NCBI GenBank assembly: GCA_965262235.1
Contig: OZ253504.1
Coordinates: 2,604,001 to 2,668,000, forward strand
DNA: 64,000 bases
Source: CATQGW01 sp965262235
GTDB lineage: Bacteria > Chloroflexota > Dehalococcoidia > Bin125
Direction: 5' to 3'
Part shown: positions 18,197 through 25,703 of the stretch, in pieces
Layout of the letters: each line of letters begins with the position of its first letter
Position numbering within the stretch: position 1 is the first letter of the stretch
Notes under the pieces: model-generated
Told to the model about the DNA's origin: nothing
Seen by the model: the letters and a program-made list of their open reading frames with translations, nothing else
Databases searched by the model: none
Position numbers and translations under genes: made by a program

Positions 18197-19444
18197 ATGC
18201 ATTTGATGTACTTCACCGAGCAACCGATGTCGGCCTATGACGAGGCGTCGGCTGAGGAGGGCGTGACGGCGCTGCTGTTCCCCAACTCCAACTTCGACTC
18301 GGAGGCGGGCAGCCGCCTCTACCGCGACCGCCTGACCGAATACCAGTTCGCCGAGGAGGTCGGGGTCGACGGGATCATGCTGAACGAGCATCACAACGCG
18401 CCGTTCTGCATGCAGGCGAAGTGCAACATCTGGGCTGCCGTGCTCGCCGGCGCGACCGAACGGGTGAAGATCGTGCTGCTCGGCAACCCGCTGCCGCTGG
18501 CCGACAACCCGATCCGGCTCGCCGAAGAGCTCGCGATGATCGACATGATCTCGCAGGGCCGGCTCGTCTCGGGCTTCGTCCGCGGCGGCGGTTCCGAGCA
18601 ACTCGCGACCGGCGTCAACCCGGCCTACAACCGCGAACGCTTCGAGGAGGCCCACGACCTGATCGTCGAGGCCTGGACGCGGCCCGGTCCGTTCCGCTGG
18701 GAGGGCAACCACTACCAGCACCGCGTGGTCAATCCCTGGGCGACGCCGATGCAGCAGCCGCATCCGCGGATCTGGATTCCCGGTGTGCTCTCGCGCGAGA
18801 CGGTGGTCTGGGCGGCCAAGCACCGCTACCCCTACATCGCGCTGAACACCACGATCGAGGCGACCAAGCGGATCTGGCAGACCTACGACGAATCGGCGCA
18901 CGAGGTTGGCTACGACCCGGGCCCCGAGAACCGCGGGTACCTGCTGCGCGTGCACGTCGCGGACACGACCGAAAAGGCGATCGAGAACGCGTCGCAGTTC
19001 ATGTGGATGCAGGGTGAGTTCACCGGCCTCGCGCATCCGGTCTGGAGCAACCCGGCCGGCTACGCCTCGCCGCGCAACCGCGAGGCGTTGGTCGAGGTGA
19101 TGAACGGGCGCCGCCCGCCGCCGCGCGCGAGCACCTTCGAGAACCAGATCGAAAACATGCAGATCATCGCCGGCACGCCCGACGAGTGCATCGCCAAGCT
19201 GCGGATCATCCTCGAAGCGACGCGGCCCGGCATCCTCGCGCTGTGGGGCAACGACGGCCGCGTGACGCATGAGGACTCGATGCGCTGCATCGAGCTGCTC
19301 GGCACCGAAGTCATGCCCGCCGTCCGCGAAATCGGCGCCGAGCTGGACCTCGACGGGCCGTTCGACTCCGAGCCGCCGGTCAGCATCCGCTACGACGAAG
19401 CCGCTCAGGCGCGAGTCGCGGCGGGCGCAGCGGCCGGCGACTAA
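18197..19444 (+). CDS. LLM class flavin-dependent oxidoreductase (bacterial luciferase-like)
   Basis: FMN/F420-using TIM-barrel oxidoreductase, probably a two-component monooxygenase. The 415-aa protein carries family blocks GVDGIMLNEHHNAPF near 56, LLGNPLPLADNPIRLAEELAMID near 95 and GRLVSGFVRG near 128. HHN in the first block is shared with the LLM at 47678 (NEHHQNAYG). GAAGGAGA precedes the ATG. Downstream follow a metallo-beta-lactamase-fold hydrolase (45 bp) and an alpha/beta hydrolase (13 bp), so a monooxygenase product may be cleaved by these hydrolases. Substrate unknown. Confidence 0.9.
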   Translation: MHLMYFTEQPMSAYDEASAEEGVTALLFPNSNFDSEAGSRLYRDRLTEYQFAEEVGVDGIMLNEHHNAPFCMQAKCNIWAAVLAGATERVKIVLLGNPLPLADNPIRLAEELAMIDMISQGRLVSGFVRGGGSEQLATGVNPAYNRERFEEAHDLIVEAWTRPGPFRWEGNHYQHRVVNPWATPMQQPHPRIWIPGVLSRETVVWAAKHRYPYIALNTTIEATKRIWQTYDESAHEVGYDPGPENRGYLLRVHVADTTEKAIENASQFMWMQGEFTGLAHPVWSNPAGYASPRNREALVEVMNGRRPPPRASTFENQIENMQIIAGTPDECIAKLRIILEATRPGILALWGNDGRVTHEDSMRCIELLGTEVMPAVREIGAELDLDGPFDSEPPVSIRYDEAAQARVAAGAAAGD

Positions 19445-19489
19445 CCGACCAACACGCTCGCCAACACGTTCGAAGGCACTGAGGAGATC

Positions 19490-20266
19490 ATGGCAACCAT
19501 CGACATTCTGCTGCACGGCTACTCGTTCGGGACCGACTCGGGCACGCCGGCGTTTTGCAGCGTCATCCTGGTCGAGTCCGAGGGGCGTCGGGTGCTGGTC
19601 GACACGGCGCACGTCGGCCGTCGGGTCCAGCTCCAGGAGGCGCTCGCTGCGCGCGGCCTGACCGCCGACGACATCGACGTGATCCTGATGACGCACGCGC
19701 ACTGGGACCACGTGCAGAACTTCGACGCGTTCCCGAACACGCCGATGGCGATCCACCCGTGGGAGCGCAAGTACGCCAGCGATCCGCACGTCAACGACTG
19801 GGCCACGCCCAAGTGGACCGGCGCGGCGATCGAGACGCACACGCTGCAGGAAGTCAGCGAGGGCGACGAGTTGGCCAAGGGCGTCACAGTGATCGATCTG
19901 CCGGGTCACTCGCCCGGCAGCATCGGCCTGCTGGTCGAGACCGAGGCGGGTCTTGCGGGCCTGACCGGCGATGCGATGCACACCGCGGCGGCCGGGATCG
20001 CGGGGCGCAGCCCGCTGGTCTTCTACAACGAGACGCAGGCCAACGACAGCATCGCCAAGATCGTCTCCGCAGCCGAGTTGCTCTACCCGGGCCACGACCA
20101 GCCGTTCCGGATCGTCGATGGCGCGCCGGTCTACATCGAGCCGTTCAAGCTGACGCTCTCGGGCGTACAGCCACAGATGGAGGGGCTCACCTTCGCGCCG
20201 CCGCCGGCGGGTCCGATCGTGCCCTGGATCATGCCGGGCATCGGGGATCAGCCGACGTACGACTAA
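19490..20266 (+). CDS. MBL-fold metallo-hydrolase (lactonase-like)
   Basis: Dizinc hydrolase of the metallo-beta-lactamase fold. The 258-aa sequence has the metal motif THAHWDH at 68-74, a third-ligand segment DLPGHSPGSIG near 138, the bridging Asp region GLTGDAMHT near 157 and a C-terminal LYPGHDQPF near 196. The overall layout resembles N-acyl homoserine lactonases and other small lactonases, so a lactone product of the upstream Baeyer-Villiger-type LLM enzyme is an attractive but unproven substrate. It lies between the LLM and alpha/beta hydrolase genes on the same strand. Confidence 0.88.
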   Translation: MATIDILLHGYSFGTDSGTPAFCSVILVESEGRRVLVDTAHVGRRVQLQEALAARGLTADDIDVILMTHAHWDHVQNFDAFPNTPMAIHPWERKYASDPHVNDWATPKWTGAAIETHTLQEVSEGDELAKGVTVIDLPGHSPGSIGLLVETEAGLAGLTGDAMHTAAAGIAGRSPLVFYNETQANDSIAKIVSAAELLYPGHDQPFRIVDGAPVYIEPFKLTLSGVQPQMEGLTFAPPPAGPIVPWIMPGIGDQPTYD

Positions 20267-20279
20267 GCTCCGCCAGCGG

Positions 20280-21164
20280 GTGCGCATCGCGCGAATCGGC
20301 GGCCGTCGGGTCGCGTATGAAACGTATGGCGACCCGCGCGGCCAACCCGTCCTGATCATTCACGGCGCCTGGGGCGGGCCGTCGTCCAGCCTGTGGAACG
20401 GGCCGCGCCTGCGTTGGTCAGCGCCCACCGATGGTCTGCGCCTGATCTGGTACGACCGCCGGTGCGCCGGTCTCTCGCAGTACGACACGCAGCCGTTCGC
20501 ACTCGAGGACCTGGCATACGATGCCGTCGAGGTTCTCGACTACCTGCAGATTGAACGGGCCGCGGTCATCGCGACTTCCGCAGGTGGTCCGATCGGCATG
20601 AGATTGGCGCTCGGTCATCCGGACCGGGTCTCAGCCCTGGTGCTGCTCAACACGGGCGCGGCGTTGATGTCGTTGAATCCAACGGGAGTCAATCTCGACG
20701 ACCCGTTCGTCGCTGATCGGCTCGAGACGGTCGCCAGGCGCATCGGGCTGTTGAAACTCATGGAATCCAAGGGCGTCGAGGCGGCGATTCAGCAATCCGA
20801 AGAGGAGTGGCGAACGCCGCCGGAGCCGGAGAGCGCGGATCCAGAGCTGGCTGCGTTTCGAGCGAATCGTCTGCGTGCCCTGAGCCGGTTGTCGCAAAGC
20901 GAGCTGGTGCGGCTGGGGCGAGGAGCCTTGCTGAACATGCAGGCGCAGCGGGGCATTGACCTTGCTGATCGACTGCACGGGATCAACTGTCCGACTCTGA
21001 TCGTCCACGGAGATGCCGACACGACCGTGCCCATCGACTTCGGACGCGCCACGGCTGAGCGGATCTCAGGAGCCGAACTCGCCATTCTCCATGCCGCTGG
21101 CCACGGTCTGATCGCTCATGCCCAAGCGCAGTCCATGCTGGCAAAGTGGTTGTTGGGAGTCTAG
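20280..21164 (+). CDS. Alpha/beta hydrolase (proline iminopeptidase-like)
   Basis: A 294-aa single-domain hydrolase. Catalytic elements: oxyanion block LIIHGAWGGPSSSLW near 26, RGXG-like strand YDRRCAGLSQ near 58, nucleophile S100 in VIATSAGGPIG, acid in HGDADTTVPID and His in HAAGHGLIAH. Lid insertion between about 135 and 200. The start is a GTG at 20280, 13 bp after the MBL hydrolase stop. Nothing resembling a strong ribosome binding site is present, so a leaderless or coupled start is possible. It ends with TAG that forms part of the next promoter. Substrate unknown; likely part of the LLM cassette. Confidence 0.85.
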   Translation: MRIARIGGRRVAYETYGDPRGQPVLIIHGAWGGPSSSLWNGPRLRWSAPTDGLRLIWYDRRCAGLSQYDTQPFALEDLAYDAVEVLDYLQIERAAVIATSAGGPIGMRLALGHPDRVSALVLLNTGAALMSLNPTGVNLDDPFVADRLETVARRIGLLKLMESKGVEAAIQQSEEEWRTPPEPESADPELAAFRANRLRALSRLSQSELVRLGRGALLNMQAQRGIDLADRLHGINCPTLIVHGDADTTVPIDFGRATAERISGAELAILHAAGHGLIAHAQAQSMLAKWLLGV

Positions 21165-21167
21165 AAT
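21162..21167 (+). promoter_or_regulatory. Putative leaderless promoter -10 TAGAAT for the PIN toxin-antitoxin pair
   Basis: TAGAAT begins with the stop codon of the upstream hydrolase (21162-21164). The antitoxin ATG stands 6 nt after it (21174), the spacing expected when transcription starts at the A of the ATG. No ribosome binding site is present. Confidence 0.5.
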
Positions 21168-21173
21168 CGGGAC

Positions 21174-21392
21174 ATGACCACGACAGAGCCCAGTCCGGCA
21201 ACCTCGCAGATCAGCGAACGCGCCCGCCAGCGCGGAGTCGAGTTGTGGAGCGGCGAAGAACTGGTCGACATGCTGGACAAGATCTGCGAAGGCATGACTC
21301 AGGAAGAGCGCGAAGCGCTGGCCGACGAATTGGACCCCAAATGGCGCGACGATGGCGGGCCTGAGTGGCGAACGGCGGACGATTTCAGTTGA
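21174..21392 (+). CDS. Putative antitoxin, 72 aa
   Basis: Small acidic, helix-rich protein not matched to a named family. Sequence such as SGEELVDMLDKICEGMTQEE and an acidic C-terminus (DELDPKWRDDGGPEWRTADD) is typical of antitoxin tails that wrap around a toxin. It precedes the PIN-domain gene and overlaps it by 41 bp, an arrangement typical for type II modules. There is no clear ribbon-helix-helix or SpoVT DNA-binding signature, so autoregulation is uncertain. The start is fixed by the TAGAAT element 6 nt upstream. Confidence 0.65.
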   Translation: MTTTEPSPATSQISERARQRGVELWSGEELVDMLDKICEGMTQEEREALADELDPKWRDDGGPEWRTADDFS

Positions 21393-21834
21393 TACCAATG
21401 TGCTCAGCGCCATAGTGGGGCGGAGCGATGTCGGGGGCGCCTACCGAGATTTGTTGCGAAACTTCAGCGCGGTGGTGACGTATTTTGTGCGCGCTGAAAT
21501 ACAGGTGATCGACTGGCGACCAGCGGCATGGGACATCCTTGCAGTCTTTCTCAAAGATGATAATGCGTTTGACCCGCCAGGCTATGATGTGATCGAAGAG
21601 TATGTGCAGCTCAAACGGACAGCCATTGCGCTTGGCTTGCGCTATGGCGCAGAGCGGGAAGATCTCTGGATGCTGGCCCAGACTCGTAGCGTACAGCTGC
21701 CGGTGATGACTCACGATCGCAACGCCGCTCGCGTAGCACGGGCGGTTGGAATGCCAGTGGTGACCGCGTTATCCGACATCGAGGCGGACTACGCCCGTGA
21801 TCGCGGGAGATTGGCGAGAACTCGATCGCGCTAA
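21352..21834 (+). CDS. PIN-domain toxin (VapC-like ribonuclease)
   Basis: Type II toxin of the PIN fold, a Mg-dependent ribonuclease cutting structured RNA. The acidic active site is complete: D14 (SVDTNVLSA), E49 (VRAEIQV), D104 (EREDLWMLAQ) and D122 (MTHDRNAARVA). The length of 160 aa is slightly above average for VapC. The start at 21352 overlaps the antitoxin; initiation nearer the SVDTN strand is possible. Base composition around 21480-21660 is lower in GC than neighbours, suggesting acquisition by transfer. Confidence 0.82.
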   Translation: MAGLSGERRTISVDTNVLSAIVGRSDVGGAYRDLLRNFSAVVTYFVRAEIQVIDWRPAAWDILAVFLKDDNAFDPPGYDVIEEYVQLKRTAIALGLRYGAEREDLWMLAQTRSVQLPVMTHDRNAARVARAVGMPVVTALSDIEADYARDRGRLARTRSR

Positions 21835-21871
21835 CTAAGTTCCAAGAACATCGCGCCCCAATGCGCCTCGA

Positions 21872-22219
21872 TCACTCTTCCTCAATCTCGATATCAGACC
21901 AGTCGTAAGCGTAGACCTGCGTGACCATTCCGCGCCACCAATGATCATTTTCCAGATTCAGCTGCATGCCTTCGGGCGCAAAACCCGCGCTGGGGCGCAT
22001 TGTCGCCTTGCTCACCGCAATCGCAGGAAGCCATGGTCGCTGGTGTTTGCGACAGACTTCGTCGCGGATGTAGCCCAACGGTAGGTTTACTCCTGGCGGG
22101 AACAGGCCGGTTGCATCCGCTAGCTCCTGATACGTGATTGTACGCATGTCTTGCGCGCGCTGCTTTAGTATCGCGAGCACTCTGTCGGTCTTGGCTGGAA
22201 CTCTTACACGTTCGCTCAT
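21872..22219 (-). CDS. Hypothetical protein with winged-helix-like segment, 115 aa
   Basis: Not assigned to a named family. The segment RTITYQELADATGLFPPGVNLPLGYI resembles the winged-helix part of alkyltransferase-like proteins only in outline. RPWLPAIAVSKATMRPSAGF follows, and the end is acidic and aromatic. The ATG overlaps the stop of the upstream CoA-transferase by 4 bp (ATGA), so translation is coupled although the protein looks regulatory or defence-like rather than metabolic. Converges with the PIN toxin gene 37 bp away. Confidence 0.65.
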   Translation of the reverse strand: MSERVRVPAKTDRVLAILKQRAQDMRTITYQELADATGLFPPGVNLPLGYIRDEVCRKHQRPWLPAIAVSKATMRPSAGFAPEGMQLNLENDHWWRGMVTQVYAYDWSDIEIEEE

Positions 22220-23472
22220 GACAGCTCCGACAACACCTCGGCGGTGTGCTCGCCGAGCAGTGGTGGGCGCCTTGTGATTCCCCAGCTTCCCTTGGTGAGC
22301 TGATAGGGGGCGCCTGGATAGATCACTTCGCGACCCAGCTCCGGGTGTTCCACCTTGACCTGCATGCCGCGGTCGACGAAGTGCGGGTCTTCGAGCGCCT
22401 CCTCGGGGCTGTGAATCACGCCGACCTGGAAGCCGAGGTTCTGGGCTTTGGTGAAGAACTCGTAGGCGCTGAGTTTCGACGCCAGCAGGTCGAAGGCCTG
22501 TCGGCCGGCGCCGAAGATCGCGAGCAGTTCCTCGTTGTTGCTGTTGAAGACATCCGCCAGGGAGAACGATTCCAGCCCGGCGCCAACCTGCAGGAGCGCC
22601 GCTTCGGGAAGTTCATCCAGGAGGCCTTCCTCTTCCAACCAGCGGTAGACGATGCCGAACTCGGCTGGGCGACGAGCCGGGATGCCGGTGTTGACGTAGC
22701 GACCGTCGGCACACTTGATCTGCGATGGCATCGACGGTGCGACGCCGGCGTGACGGCCAGTCTGCCGTTGCACGGTCGCATGTGCGACCAACCATGAGTA
22801 CGAACCGGATTCGGTCGTCACGTTGACGGATGCGTTGATATTGACGTTGATGTGCTGGCCGAGACCCGTGAGATCGCGATGTAGCAACGCTGTCAGAATC
22901 GACATAAAGGCGTAGTTTGAGCCCGTGTGATACGCCTGCTGTCCGCCGCCGCGCACCGGTGGCAACGAGTGATCGTCGTACCCGTTCATCCAGGTGAAGC
23001 CGCCGTTGGCGGCCAGTGTCAGGTCCGTGTGAGGCTCGTCGTCCCTCACCGACCCGAAGCCGAAATTGGTGATCGTGCACCAGATCAACTTTGGGTTGTC
23101 GGACATCAGCTGATCAAACGACAGACCCAGGCGACCAACCGGATCGTATGTAGCGGTGTCGAAGATCACGTCGGCTGACTGCACCAGCTTGACGAATGCG
23201 TCGGCGTTGGACTGGTCGTCGAAGTCCATCACGATGCTGCGCTTGGACGTGTTGTAGTACCAGAAGAACAGCGATCGCTCACTGTCCGGTTCGTCGTCGA
23301 CGAACGGTTCATACTGCCGCGACGGGTCGCCTTCCGGCGGCTCGATCTTGATCACGTCGGCGCCCATGTCGGCCATCAGCTTGCCGCACCAGGCGCCGCG
23401 CTCATCACCGATCTCGAGCACGCGAAGGTCGTCGAGGGCCATCATCGCCAGGGGATTTGAGCTGGTTGTCAT
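22216..23472 (-). CDS. CaiB/BaiF CoA-transferase, probable non-catalytic subunit
   Basis: Class III CoA-transferase fold, 418 aa: Rossmann-like start DLRVLEIGDERGAWCGKLMA, ADVIKIEPPEGDPSR near 39 and the GLGQHINVNI strand near 205. The position of the acyl-accepting Asp is Tyr181 (QAYHTGSNYAFMSIL). In the upstream paralogue the equivalent residue is D181. The two genes overlap by 1 bp (TAATG), so they probably form a heteromer with one working half, as in BbsE/BbsF-like transferases. A small coupled gene follows. Substrate unknown. Confidence 0.87.
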   Translation of the reverse strand: MTTSSNPLAMMALDDLRVLEIGDERGAWCGKLMADMGADVIKIEPPEGDPSRQYEPFVDDEPDSERSLFFWYYNTSKRSIVMDFDDQSNADAFVKLVQSADVIFDTATYDPVGRLGLSFDQLMSDNPKLIWCTITNFGFGSVRDDEPHTDLTLAANGGFTWMNGYDDHSLPPVRGGGQQAYHTGSNYAFMSILTALLHRDLTGLGQHINVNINASVNVTTESGSYSWLVAHATVQRQTGRHAGVAPSMPSQIKCADGRYVNTGIPARRPAEFGIVYRWLEEEGLLDELPEAALLQVGAGLESFSLADVFNSNNEELLAIFGAGRQAFDLLASKLSAYEFFTKAQNLGFQVGVIHSPEEALEDPHFVDRGMQVKVEHPELGREVIYPGAPYQLTKGSWGITRRPPLLGEHTAEVLSELS

Positions 23473-24746
23473 TAGATCACGCCCTCTTCGTGGAGCCCGG
23501 CGATCTCGTCCGGGCTCAAGCCCAACAGCTCGCCGTAGACGTAGTCGTTGTCCTCACCCAGCACGGCCGCGCCTCGCGTCATCGACCAATCCGTCTTCGA
23601 CAGGTGCGCGGGGATGCCGTCGACACGGACGCGTCCCATCTCCGCCTGTCTGATCGTCGGCCAGAGGCGGGCCTCGGCGGAGTTCGGGTCCTGGTCGATC
23701 CGTTGTTCCGGCGTCTGCACGGGATTGGCCGGCACGCCGGCGGCGCGCAGCAGCTCCGTCGATTCGAAGGGGTCGCGACGCAGACACCACTCAGCGATGT
23801 TCGCGTCGAGCTGATCCTGCGCCGCCACGCGTCCCGAGAGCTGGCCGTAGCAATCGTCAGCAGCCCAACCACAACCGTCGGCGGCCAGCACGTCGCGCAT
23901 CGCGTGCCAGTCCACGTCGTTGCGGCAGGCGATTGCGATCCAGGCCTCGTCGAACGATCCGGGAATCGGCATGGCCGCGTAGATGTTGTGCGGGGCCATC
24001 GCCGGATGCAGCGAGTGATTGGCGTCGGGATAGCCATCGCGGCGCAGCGGTCGACCATTGACGGTGTAGTCCAGGAGCACCGGACCGTTCAACGTGATCG
24101 CTGCTTCGGTTGCCGCGACATCGACGTACTGCCCCTCGCCGGTGCGATTGCGATGGTGGATCGCCAGCATGATCGCCATCGCCATGAAGTAGGAGCCGGT
24201 GTGGTCCATGTAGGAGTAGCCCCAGCCGGCCGGCGGCTGATCGGGAAGCGCCGAGGACATCGTCAGCCCGCTGGTCGCCTGAACGATTGGTCCCCATGTC
24301 TTGAACTTCTCGTACGGGCCGGAGTGACCGAAGCCGCAGTTGGAGACATAGATGATGTCTTCCCTGATCTGCTTGAGCTGCTCGTAGTCGTAACCCCATG
24401 AGCGCATCACGCCGGAGGAGAAGTTCTCGGTCACGCAGTCGGAGATGGCGACCAGCCGCTCGAATAGCTCGCGCCCCTTTTCGGTCTTGATGTTCAGCGA
24501 GACCCCGAGCTTGCCCACGTTGTGGTTGTTGAACGGTCCGCCCAGCTCGGGGCCGCGCCGGTCGTCCACATAGGGCGGCATCCCACGCAGGATGTCCCAG
24601 CGGCCGTGGTTGGAGGGGTCCTCGATGCGGATCACCTCGGCACCGAAGGCGGCCATGAATTTGGTCGCGCCAGCGCCGGCGAGCTGCCCGGTGAAATCGC
24701 AGATGCGCAGGTGCCCGAGGGCGCCGCGTCCGCCTGGTCGCCTCAT
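23472..24746 (-). CDS. CaiB/BaiF CoA-transferase, catalytic subunit
   Basis: Class III CoA-transferase, 424 aa: HLRICDFTGQLAGAGATKFM near 12, AEVIRIEDPSNHGRWD near 36, catalytic Asp D181 in YSYMDHTGSYFMAMAIML, then the GEGQYVDVA strand. Upstream GAGAGGGGG acts as ribosome binding site for the ATG at 24746. It is the first gene of a minus-strand operon with the Asp-less paralogue. The divergent SDR gene at 24870 is separated by 123 bp and may belong to the same pathway. Confidence 0.9.
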   Translation of the reverse strand: MRRPGGRGALGHLRICDFTGQLAGAGATKFMAAFGAEVIRIEDPSNHGRWDILRGMPPYVDDRRGPELGGPFNNHNVGKLGVSLNIKTEKGRELFERLVAISDCVTENFSSGVMRSWGYDYEQLKQIREDIIYVSNCGFGHSGPYEKFKTWGPIVQATSGLTMSSALPDQPPAGWGYSYMDHTGSYFMAMAIMLAIHHRNRTGEGQYVDVAATEAAITLNGPVLLDYTVNGRPLRRDGYPDANHSLHPAMAPHNIYAAMPIPGSFDEAWIAIACRNDVDWHAMRDVLAADGCGWAADDCYGQLSGRVAAQDQLDANIAEWCLRRDPFESTELLRAAGVPANPVQTPEQRIDQDPNSAEARLWPTIRQAEMGRVRVDGIPAHLSKTDWSMTRGAAVLGEDNDYVYGELLGLSPDEIAGLHEEGVI

Positions 24747-24819
24747 CGCCGTCCCCCTCTCGAGCGCCCCGGTCGAGCCGTCAGCTTGGGCGCACGCGCG
24801 GAAGTTTAGCGCCCGCCTC

Positions 24820-24825
24820 TATTCT
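24820..24825 (+). promoter_or_regulatory. Putative -10 TATTCT upstream of the SDR gene
   Basis: TATTCT lies about 45 nt before the SDR start at 24870 in the divergent gap with the CoA-transferase operon; AGGAGGCGGGGCA precedes that ATG. No clear -35 element. Confidence 0.35.
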
Positions 24826-24869
24826 GCCCCCAGCTCACAACGAACACGCACGACTCAGGAGGCGGGGCA

Positions 24870-25643
24870 ATGGCTAACAAGGTGGCGCTGATCACGGGCG
24901 CGAGCCGCGGGATCGGGAAACAGCTGGCGATCGACTTTGCCGACGCGGGCTACGACATCGTCGCGGTGGCGCGCTCGACGGCCGATTCACCGACCAAGCT
25001 GCCCGGCACGATCGACGAGACGGCGCAGCTGGTCCGTGACGCGGGCCAGCGCTGCATCACGATCGGCGCCGACCTCCAGGAGGTTGACGCGATCGACCGG
25101 ATCGTCGACGCGACCTACGCCGAGCTGGGCCAGGTAGACGTGCTGATCAACAACGCCGCGGTTGCCCCTCCGGGGAAAGCGCTCGATGGTTCGCGCAACC
25201 GTTGGCGGCTGGCGGTCGACATCAATGTCAACGCGCCGTTCTATCTGATGCACGCGATCTGCCCGCGGATGGTCGCGAGCGGAGGCGGCGCGGTGATCAA
25301 CATCGGCTCCGGCGCGGCGATTTCGCCCGAGTTCGGGCGCGTCTCCTACACGACGACCAAGCGCGCCCTCGAAGCGATGAGCGAATCGCTGGCGCACGAC
25401 CTCGCCGGCACCGGCGTCTCGGTCAACTGCCTGCGCCTCGAGCTTTCGGTCTACTCGGAGGGCTACGCGTTCACGCTTGGGGAGCGCGCCAAAGAGATGG
25501 AGTTCGAGGACCCGATCATCATGTCCGACGCGTGCCTGTGGATGGTCGCCCAGGGCCCGGAGTGGACGGGCCGGATCGTCACCATCGCCGACCTCCGCAA
25601 GTACGGCGCGGTCCGCCCTCAGACGCTCAAACAGTTCGACTAA
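24870..25643 (+). CDS. SDR family NAD(P)-dependent oxidoreductase
   Basis: Classical short-chain dehydrogenase, 257 aa. Cofactor loop TGASRGIG at 9-16, NNAA at 94-97, catalytic S147, Y160 and K164 (SYTTTKRAL). The unusually basic-polar stretch ARSTADSPTKLPGTIDETAQ after beta-2 matches SDRs acting on larger hydroxyacyl or CoA substrates. The C-terminus ends with TLKQFD and has no peroxisome-like or membrane signal. Strong AGGAGG before the ATG. Divergent from the CaiB pair, convergent with rmuC; substrate unknown. Confidence 0.9.
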   Translation: MANKVALITGASRGIGKQLAIDFADAGYDIVAVARSTADSPTKLPGTIDETAQLVRDAGQRCITIGADLQEVDAIDRIVDATYAELGQVDVLINNAAVAPPGKALDGSRNRWRLAVDINVNAPFYLMHAICPRMVASGGGAVINIGSGAAISPEFGRVSYTTTKRALEAMSESLAHDLAGTGVSVNCLRLELSVYSEGYAFTLGERAKEMEFEDPIIMSDACLWMVAQGPEWTGRIVTIADLRKYGAVRPQTLKQFD

Positions 25644-25703
25644 GATGCCGGTCGGTCGATCCCGCCAGTGTGATATTCGCGCGGCGGCGGCGTAGGTGGA
25701 CGC

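Noticed and set aside
17597..20359. Long open frame on the minus strand (~920 codons)
   Set aside because: Lies opposite the LLM, MBL and metalloprotease genes; its residues are Arg/Asp/Val-rich shadow sequence of GC-rich codons and match no family.
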